NCBI GenBank assembly: GCA_018340375.1
Contig: JAFFJZ010000002.1
Span: forward strand, 28,848,001 to 28,912,000
DNA from: Gonatopus flavifemur
Lineage: Eukaryota > Arthropoda > Insecta > Hymenoptera > Dryinidae
Direction: 5' to 3'
DNA length: 64,000 nucleotides
Shown here: piece after piece, positions 54,926 to 64,000 of the stretch
Layout: every line of letters begins with the position of its first letter
Numbering within the stretch: the first letter of the stretch is position 1
The notes under the pieces: generated by a model
What the model saw: the letters and a program-made list of their open reading frames with translations, nothing else
Database searches by the model: none
Told to the model about the DNA's origin: nothing
Translations under genes and position numbers: made by a program

Positions 54926-57165
54926 CTTTCCCTGAGCTAATAACTGAGATTTTTCCAGATTACATTCCGTAATAATTTGATTTTTATCTTTCATTGTGTA
55001 GAATTTCAACCTAAACCAGAATAATGGATTAATTAAAATGAGAATTTTTTACGTCCAGAAGAATTGTTTACTTGAATATGAACCTACCACACTGAAAAAA
55101 AGTACAGCAGCATTTTCCGGATTGTCTGGTTATCATTGCTCGACTGAGTCCAGTAGTGAGTGTCGAGCAAAGTTCACTCGAAAAATCTGACAGGTAATAC
55201 TGGATGATTTTGTTAGACAGTTGCTAGGCGCCACACACGTGCGCATTCGATCATAAATATTGACGACACCAAAAACTTCTCCTCATCTTTGTTATTGGAC
55301 GGGTTATATTGCTTATTTGTTGCTTCATGACTACTTACCACCAAATCGTTGATTAAAATCTTCCAGGTCCCACGCGGTTAATATTCCTCGAATAAATGCA
55401 CTCATTACAATGAAAAATATCTTGACTTATATCAATGGGTTCAATCAGTTGATTAGGGATTAATGAATTACATTCACTGTTTATCAGTAGAGGTGGATTC
55501 GAGACTCTTGAACAATTTTGTAATCTTCGCAGATAAATTTCTACATCAGGTCAAGTGTGGGCATGTAATAGTTGGGAATAATACGTTTAAGAGACTGAAA
55601 AAAGCGCTTTTTGTGTGCACTCAAGACCAAGATAAGACAAGACAAGACCTTTTGCGAGACTGCCACAGTTTTGAATAAACCTTGTGTTCAAAATCAGAAC
55701 AATATTCTCAAAAATTTCCTCTCATTTCATCCTTTAAATATTTGTACATTGAACCAAGGAATTTTGCATTAGAAACTGGTGAATTTCAGTTTCGTTGGTT
55801 TTACTCGAGAGTTTCGAGTTCAGCTCTATTTATCAACAAATATCATTTCACAGGTTGAGAAAGGAAAAAAACAATGTTCTCAACTAACACTAGCATATGT
55901 ATGGATGTATATCAAGAAAGTTGCTGGAAAGCAGTGTTACCAGAAAGGTATGAGTCCCAACGGAATCAACCCATCATACGTTTTGATTAAATAGCATGAT
56001 CAATCATCAGAAATCGAAAGGTACCATCTGGCAAAACTGCTGGAAAGTCAGTCAGAAACACTGATCTGTGTATATACTAACTGGATAGGCTATATAGCAC
56101 ATATATGTTCGAAGCCAACTGAAGGATCAAACAGCGCCTCTTATGTTGGGTCATAAATATAAAGTTGAATGAATGAACTTTGACTCGACGATAGACTATA
56201 CAAACCAACTGAATCCAACTGTATAAGGTTGAATCCTGTTCGCGGTGTGGTTCGTTTCACCTTTCAACGTCCAAATCACCTCTCCAGTAATTATTATTAC
56301 CAGTTCTCGCGAATCCCATATTCTCCTTGCCTATTCGCATGCATATAGTGCATAGTACAGTTGATTATGAAATTCCTAACCACATTTCAGTTCCCCTGAG
56401 GACGTTTGGATAAATTTACGAATACCTCACAAAATGCTATGGAACACCGAGAGAAATTCACGAATTCTCACAAAAGTTGTCGAACTGAACTACTATTCAT
56501 AATGCACACAGAAAATTCGCAAAAAATTTCTTATTGTTGTTCTAACGCTTGGATTCTTAAGGGCACTCAAGTAACAACAAAAGCGAGCCAAATTTTGCGT
56601 GAACTTTTTTCATAAATTATGCGTTCAACGGAAATTTTGAGCGAAGAATAATAAAATCCACGACCAAGATTAGACTCTACAGTTAAGTTTGAGTCTTTTC
56701 CTGGTTTTCTGACGAGTATGAGAGGAGTTCAAAAGTGATAACCTCCAACTGTAAAAAATTATTTGTAATTTTGTTTTCTAATACTTGCAATCTATGAAGA
56801 AACCTAAATTCATATTCAGAGTCAAATCTCAGGATTATTATCGATTTCAAATTCAATTTTATCGAATAATTCATGGAAAAAGTTGGCGCAAAATTTTACC
56901 TGATCCTTCTGATGCTTGAGTGTCCTTAAAAATTAGCTGACGAATTTGGTCAATTTCGTTCCCAGTATTCTGTAAAACGGTTCTACTATCCGTATCAATA
57001 ACAATTCAATCAACTTCAGAAATGTAGCAACGCTTCACATTCAACCGCTGCCTCCGTTCGTAGCAGAAAAATCAAAAACAGAAATACAAAAGAAAAATTC
57101 AACCATAACTCACTCAGCAATAAGTATTTATTTTCCTTAATCACGCGATTTTAAAAATACAACCA
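54926..57165. other. Unassigned noncoding DNA
   Basis: A short palindromic patch lies near 55130-55190 (TTGCTCGACT facing GTCGAGCAA). Otherwise nothing recognised. Confidence 0.35.
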
Positions 57166-57169
57166 ACCC

Positions 57170-58010
57170 ATGCAGGTATTGCCAGGATAGGAAAAAAACC
57201 CCAGCTTGTCCCAGGATTGGCACGTGTATCAGGAACAAACCTCCGTTAAAAATAATTGGACCAATATTGTTCCATGATTGTCCCGCTGTTTCAGATAGAT
57301 ATAGTTAGATATGGGACATTTGTTTGTATCTTTGGAATGGCCATTGCACTTGGTACGAGCTTGGCACAAGCGTGAAAATCAAGCGTTCGTTAAGATGATT
57401 ATTCGAGCCGATGTTGTCCACACAAGTGGCACAGTGTTTTCAATTAGTGACCGAATTCCGAGTTCACAATGGATAAAGACTTGTGCATAACTATCGGGCC
57501 AAGACCAGTTCAATCTCCTCCCCATGATTGGCCCCACACTCCAATTTCACACACTAAGATATACTAATAGTTGATCTAAATAAGAATAAAACTTGGCTAA
57601 ATGGTAATAGGCTACCTTAAATGTGATCATACACGGAAATCAACTGATCTTGAAGAACTCTCTACAGGATTTCAGGATGTCTTTCCCAAGCCAAGCTCGT
57701 CCCAATCTAGGCACATTTAATCTATCGTTTTAAGACCATTCATGTACGGTATTCTAAGGGAGAACTTTGAGCTGGAATATGGATCAAATTACTCTCTTCA
57801 TCAATATCTGTGATAAGAGAAGCATTGATTGATGCTTGGCGAATCATTCGGACTAGGCTGGAACGAACCATTGACCCAAGCTTGTCCTGATCTCATGATT
57901 CCCAAGCCTGGGCCAAGTTTATTGAATTGTTCAAGACAAGTCTCGGCGGGTCTTGTGCCAGGCTTGGTCCATGATGGAACCATTGTTCCATACACAGATG
58001 GGAAAGAATG
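57170..58010. repeat. CCAAGCTTGG/TGGCACAAG word island
   Basis: TTGTCCCAGG, TTGGCACAAG, CCCAAGCCTGGGCC and AAGCTTGTCC recur on both strands. Frames of 60-97 codons here are by-products. Confidence 0.5.
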
Positions 58011-58224
58011 AAAACCATAATTGAATTCTCGGCATCTTTTTACCCAGAAACTGAATTCTGATATTTCTGTTGGAAAATACACAACTGACTTCAAAAAATA
58101 TAACTAGGAGAAACCAAAAAAGAAAAATCTTCGTGAAAAATTTTTTTCTTCCCTACAAAATGACTCGGCTTTGAGAACTCAAACTGTGGGACAAAAAAAA
58201 TAAAACCACAGTTATAACATCAGT

Positions 58225-58405
58225 GGAATAATTATGCTGAAAAATTCTTCTTAAATTCTTACGGTAGGGAACTCTTTTGAAGTCGGTGCAAGTATCTCGA
58301 CACTGAGATTAATTTAACGAGCCTTCCGTGCCGAATTCAAAAGAATTTACCGTAAGAATTTAAAAAGAACTAACTCTCTCACGTAATTATTCCGTTGACA
58401 TTTTT
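58225..58405. mobile_element. Foldback MITE
   Basis: The left arm, with TTAAATTCTTACGGTAGG and ACTCTTTTGAA, faces TTCAAAAGAATTTACCGTAAG and AATTTAA at the right. The outer GTGGAATAATTA faces TAATTATTCCG. The centre is about 30 bp. Confidence 0.7.
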
Positions 58406-61400
58406 AAACTGCTGCAGTTTTATGTTTGTTTTTTTTTTCATTCGTTTTTTTGAAAATTCAAAATGAAAAAAAAACAATTGAATTAGAAGTTTGGAAGTAA
58501 AAGTGATGAAAACAAAAACGTTGAACTATCCTCCCAAACGATTAATTGAACATCCCTGCAATAATTCACATTCTACATAATCCGATAATGACACGAATCA
58601 TACCATTCACCAATCAATACAATGCGATCACATCCCTCCACCTCTCTCACATTTAATTTAACACAAGGCATGTAACATAAATGCCGCATCAATTACGTCC
58701 AATGAATGTTCAAACATTGAAAATTAGATATTCATAAATATCTAATATACATATCACGGAATTCGTAATTATCTCGAACGAGTATAATTCAAACAACGAT
58801 CGTGAAGATAATAATCATGAAATATAGTAGCATCGATCGGTTGTTGTCGATAAAACGAGCACCTGGCATAAAACGGATAACAATAACCCACGAAGACATC
58901 AGCAAAGTTCTTAATACAATCCCTTGAATCCTAAAATCACTCGAACGACTTGTATGCGCACGTTGATTACACGTCGTGCATACATGTATAAACATATTCA
59001 TAGACCTACGTATCCATTCGCTTAGACGGCTGGTAGGTTCACATACGATACACGAAACGATAATTTCGTTATGCGCATAGAGCTGAACGCAAACAAAAGC
59101 GTAATTTCGGAACTCGCTTTGCTCGGCAGAGGATTTCCCGTGAACAGATTATGCTCCAGAATCCCCGTGAGCTGTGTTTCGTTTCTTGCTCCCGATTCCC
59201 ATTCGCTGCTGAGAGAGAAATGTATCGTACGTTTCGCAACGGTAGTTGATTTTGGATTAACATTTGAGAAACGCCGTTGAGCGGAATTCTGATTTCTAAC
59301 TCCGGTTGTAGATTTTTTACTGCAGCGGAGAAATTTCAATAGGGACTACTCTCTACTGGTGCAATGAAAGCAGCATGTCTATCGAAGTTCCATTGTATCG
59401 TTTCAACCCTATTCTCGAATCCTATTATCATTGTTCCGTCAAATTCTGCTGATCCGTTATTTATACAACTATACGTTGTTATAATTTTACATGCATCCGT
59501 CGTGATGTTCTTGTCGGAAGATAAGGATTCGTCTCGCGAGTGAATGTCGTTTGATGAAGCGGAATACCAAATTTAGTTTCAAGTTTGTTCAAGTTGTTGA
59601 TATATTTGATTACCTTTTTCTAAATTCCACGTCATTTGCGTTGCAATTGTCCTGAGAGTGATAAAATTTGAGAGACACATCTGGGATTCTTCAGATAATT
59701 ATTTCTATGTTCAATTACCCTTTATCTGGAATTTCTTTCTTTTTTTCACCAAGATAATTTAACCGGACCATCACCGTCTTTTCATTTAATTTGGTAGACA
59801 ATATCAACAACCTTTTTCGTTCTTGTAGGGTTTGATTATAACTCTAAATGTCCTGCGAGTTCGAAAATTTATATTGCGGAACGAAAAGGGAGAAAATTGC
59901 AGCACTGTGAGAATTGTTCGTTGGTAATTACAAATTTTATTGAAAAAATAAACTTCGTCCTTGAAATTCTCGATTGAAATTTGTAGAGAGGTTAAAAACT
60001 CGAAATGAATGATGTAGAACAAAGACACAACAAGCGGCGTGGCAACTTGTTTTCTAACCTAACACGAAACTCCGATGCAACCGAATTGAATCCAAGAGAC
60101 TAATGGAATACACATGCAGGACAAAACGTATAATACTTCTCTCCCGAAACCAAAACACCACGGCGAGGAGGACAAGTGGAACCGCGAAACCAATGGAACG
60201 GAGAAGTATGAATTTCTTTTTCCTATGAAAACAACTTTGACCCGAAAAACTTGGCGACTGACAATTGTTACAATCGAATGATGAAAGTTTTGTCAGAAGC
60301 TTTTAGCAACATTGCGTCATCGAGGGAGTGGATCGTTTGGTATTACATAACTTTTCTTGATCTCAGGGAAGAGGTATGAATATGGAATAAGAATGCGATT
60401 TTACATGTTTCGTTCTTTTTTTTGTTTCCTCCGTGGAAATTATGCATCTAGATGAAAATCAAAATCTGCACTTTTCATTTTGTTCCCTTGTTACCGACTT
60501 CCAGCCCTCCAAATGCGCCCCACCCTCATTACACTCCGCGTTTCAAAAGCATTGCACTCTTATCGTGGTTAATGTTCTTTCCAAAAAATTAATGGCATCG
60601 CTGCCTCGTTCACCGCGCATTTAGTTGTTCCATTCATTAATATTTAGTTGAATAGCTCGAGAATGTAAATACAATCCACTTCTTGGGTTTCCGATAATTA
60701 GGAATGCAAATTACAACGCTTCACTTGGTTAAATTTCTGAGTTTGTATGCTGATTTTTAACTCATTTTATCATAACAAGCATCCATGAAGAAGTGTTGCG
60801 CTGTCTCGATTGAATCGGAAATCTTGTTGATGGATGTGTGGTGATAGGAATGAACAATCAAAATTTTTTTACACCGTGGTATCATAGAGATCAGAGGTTT
60901 TTTGTGCTTTCATTCTAGAATCCCAGCATCTTTATTATCAACACAGTGCCCTTCGATGTACAGCACGTGTATAATTTCAATTCCCAATCGCTGTCTTGTG
61001 AACTCTCTGTAGTGGCAGGTATTGGAAATTGGCACGATCGAACGCGATCTCTTTCCTTCTATTCTGACTGATTTACTGCGGTATTTGCGTTTTTTGTTCT
61101 CCAGTTGTTCACGGAGTGAGAAACAGGGTGATGTAAATTTTGAATTAAACTAGCCTAATTTGATTGATATCTCCAGCGATGGACTTCATGTTATAAGTTT
61201 GTCTTATGTTGTGGTACATATTGATGAACTTCGTTTCATCGTAAATCATTGGAGCTCAAAGAAAGCGAATGAAGCTATGAATCAACACGAAAAAATGTAT
61301 AGAACTGGTTGTTAAGTTCTATTAGATTGTTCACGGGAAAAATAATTCAGCTGCAGCAGCAAAGTGACTTGCACAAGCATGGAAAGCCGTTATGGGGGGA

Positions 61401-62609
61401 AACCACATTAGGAGGTTCAAAAAATCGATTTTTTTCATTACATGAATCGTTAGCTCAACTATCCAAGAATGTGCTGTCAAAATTTCAAAACGAAATTCCT
61501 ATTCTTTTAGATGTTATGAGCATAGAACCGAGCGCACTTTGATTCCGGCACACAGAGAAAAATAGTAGACTAATCCCTCGCGAGCTTTCAACACTACTGC
61601 AAGCGCAAATTGAAGGCTACGAAGAAGAAAAAAGGTTGATGTATGGTGCTGGAATAGCTGATTGATCGGCGAGCACTTCATATTATCGTTAAGGATGTAT
61701 TACACCTATTTTTAAAATAATGAAAAACTCAGGAAAATCTCCGAAACCATTCTTAATGATCAAACAAATACTCCTGCAAAATTTCAAATCGATTCAGAGC
61801 TTCCTTCGAAAGTTACATCAAAATTAAAATCCATTAATTTATAGATTATAGATTGAAACCATATATAAATGAAGATGAATAAAAAAATATCTTCCTCAAT
61901 ATTCATGAAAACATTTGGATCAGAGTCATGCGAACTTATCTTCAGTAGTTTTATTGTGACATGGATCATATTTTGAATCACGGGCCATCAGCGATGTATT
62001 ATTTTCAAAATCTATGTAATTCATCCTTAACTTCCTTAAATCTCTAGTTTCCGAGAATTTTTTTTTTCAAACGCGTTTTTCTCAAAATTACTTTTTCCAC
62101 ATCTGCGGGAGTTCTCAACTAATGAACTGATCATCATGAAATTTGGGTAGCCTCATTCTTGATGAAATTACGAAGAATATGAACCAATTTTTGGGATGAT
62201 ATCATAATTTTAAGAGTGTTTTTTGTTGCATAATTAGTAAAAAAAAAAGTGATGAGAATTGAAAAAAAATTTTTCAACACCTGCCAAATTTTTTATTTTC
62301 ATGATTTTCACCTGAATTGAGGTTCAGGTCCTTAGGAAATATGTTATCAAAGTAAAATAAAAACCCTCTTGATTTCAGTTGAAGATTAGAACCGCTACAT
62401 GTCCCGCAGTCGGAGAAAATTCTTTACCATATTTTCCGGGCAACAGGGTATAACTCCATCATTTTTCACTCAAATCATTCGAAAAAATTCACGAACCTTG
62501 TTCAAAACCTGAATAAAATGATGTCAAAATTTGATTGAATTCCAATTAATCCTTTCCACCCCAAAAAAAATCAGTGAAAATGAGCCTTCTGATGTGGTTT
62601 TCCCCCTTA
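58406..62609. other. Unassigned noncoding DNA
   Basis: AT-rich with scattered short frames and no recognised domain, RNA gene or inverted repeat. Confidence 0.4.
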
Positions 62610-63010
62610 AATTAGCTCATGCAGCTTAATTTTAGCTGTTACAGCAGATAAATTAGCTCTCATAAAGGCAAATTTGGTCGTTATAACTAGAATTCAGCGG
62701 CAGGAGTTGATTTAATGGCTCTCCGTATCTTCGCTGGGTAGCTAAATTCTTTTTTCCGTGTATACACACAAAAAATGAAATAGCTGTGACAACTGCCCCT
62801 TTTTCAGCTCCCTTTGTTCACTGCTACCGCTATTTATTGGTTAAAACAGTGAAAAAGCGTTAACTGTGACTGCACAGGTTTTGTGGCTGATATTCGAATA
62901 GCCAAATAATTTGACTGTGAAATTGTTTCTGCATCAGCTAAAAAATAGTTCCCTCTGCTAATTTTCAGTTATCCAAATAATCGCTGATTATTTATTTTTC
63001 TGTATAATGA
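62610..63010. repeat. TTAGCTG/CAGCTAA word island
   Basis: TTAGCT, AGCTGTTACAGC, CAGCTAAA and GTGACTGCAC recur on both strands. CCGTGTATACAC near 62755 resembles the ends of the TACACGG elements. Confidence 0.45.
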
Positions 63011-64000
63011 CACGGTTATTGTGTATCGAAAATTCAGTACTTCAGTAAAGAAGAATTCCTTTTAGCTACCGAATCTCCTGATGATTTTTAGTCGCGTGAT
63101 TAAAGATAACAACACAGTTCGTTCCAAATTGAAGAATTCCCCTTGTCGTAAATAACTTCATCGAGAATACACCGATTCTCCGGTACTTTCAGCATTTACA
63201 GAACAGTTATCGAGATAAATATTTGATTCAATTTCTTTGAGTCGAATACTCTACGTTTTTGCAAAGTAATTTCTTTCTTACAGTTTGAATGGCTCCGTCT
63301 TGGATGGATATTATAAGAAACATCAATTTAAAAATGAAAAAAAGAAGGGAACAAAAATATTACAGATCTTTCTTCTTCTTTTCCCTTGGTTCACTCAGAG
63401 CTGCTTAATTCTGCGGAAGAAACACCGGCTCGGTGAATCAGATCTGGATTATCCGGCATCGTGTCCTGAAACGGGAAGCTAATTCCTTCCTTGGAAGCAG
63501 AACACCCCAAGGGGATTCTTCGTCGTTGCACTTGAATTGAGATGAAAGTCGCAAGAAAAAACCTTTTCATGGCCATCCGATAATAAAGTACAGCGCAGAA
63601 AAGCAGAACCAAGAAATAAGGAACATGAAATTGATTATATATGCTCTCGGAATATTCAACTCGATGCGGGTTGAAATTATTTTGAGAATTACTACTGTGG
63701 AATTTAGAGTTATTTCTTTGACGCGCATTTATAAATTCTTCTTTTTTGATCTGAATGAAAAATCGAGATTAATTTAATTCGAATATTTCAAGACTTTGCC
63801 GAATAAAGAGTCCAAGTTTGAGGTATCTTTATTGTTCTTCGTGGAACCTTAAACATCTCTTCAGACATATATCTCCTCGAACATTTGTATGTAAAATATC
63901 CTTGCGCTACTATCATCATTGTCCTTGAATCTCAAGCATAGTTGAGAGCATTGAAACGTATACCCTCGCGTGATTGTGGTTTTCGTGTCCACGGATTACA
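63011..64000. other. Unassigned noncoding DNA
   Basis: Nothing recognised. The open frames at 63285-63612 overlap on both strands and lack domains. Confidence 0.4.

Noticed and set aside
1..64000. Host tRNA or rRNA genes
   Set aside because: No T-arm or box B-like match with a plausible cloverleaf was seen by eye; a tRNA scan would be needed to exclude one.

Overview
AT-rich insect-type nuclear DNA. The MITE families, the tRNA-Ser primer site and a chuvirus-like env suggest an arthropod, perhaps a hymenopteran, but no host gene is present to settle this. I could not support any host protein-coding gene, tRNA or rRNA.

The centre (9461-31672) is one full-length Ty3/gypsy-type LTR retrotransposon of 22.2 kb. 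Its two LTRs are about 2.52 kb each and differ by only 3 substitutions and about 8 homopolymer-length changes. A 4-bp GGGG duplication flanks it, so the insertion is recent. Order: 5' LTR; 10-bp U5-leader stem; primer site matching tRNA-Ser; a 6-kb noncoding leader with internal duplications; gag with ten CCHC zinc knuckles; a candidate -1 frameshift signal; protease; reverse transcriptase and RNase H; a long acidic linker ending in a segment that resembles a degenerate macro domain; integrase with GPY/F module; an accessory ORF with three copies of a Cys-rich domain and a C-terminal zinc ribbon; an intact 656-codon env related to class III glycoproteins of chuviruses; polypurine tract; 3' LTR. 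Env is uninterrupted. Gag, the protease-RT junction, integrase and the accessory ORF are broken by about ten single-base frame changes. Several lie in short homopolymers, so either assembly errors or real decay is possible.

How the parts should work together: Gag packages the RNA, the -1 shift makes Gag-Pol, and tRNA-Ser primes minus-strand DNA at 12003. The accessory protein and Env are probably made from spliced RNAs, since strong acceptors lie just upstream of each and consensus donors lie in the LTR. Env would permit particle spread.

The flanks (1-9456 and 31677-64000) are intergenic or intronic. They are crowded with short non-autonomous inverted-repeat elements, one visibly nested in another. 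They also hold at least ten 'word islands', each a 0.1-0.9 kb stretch built from one short self-complementary word reiterated with variation, with a different word in each island.
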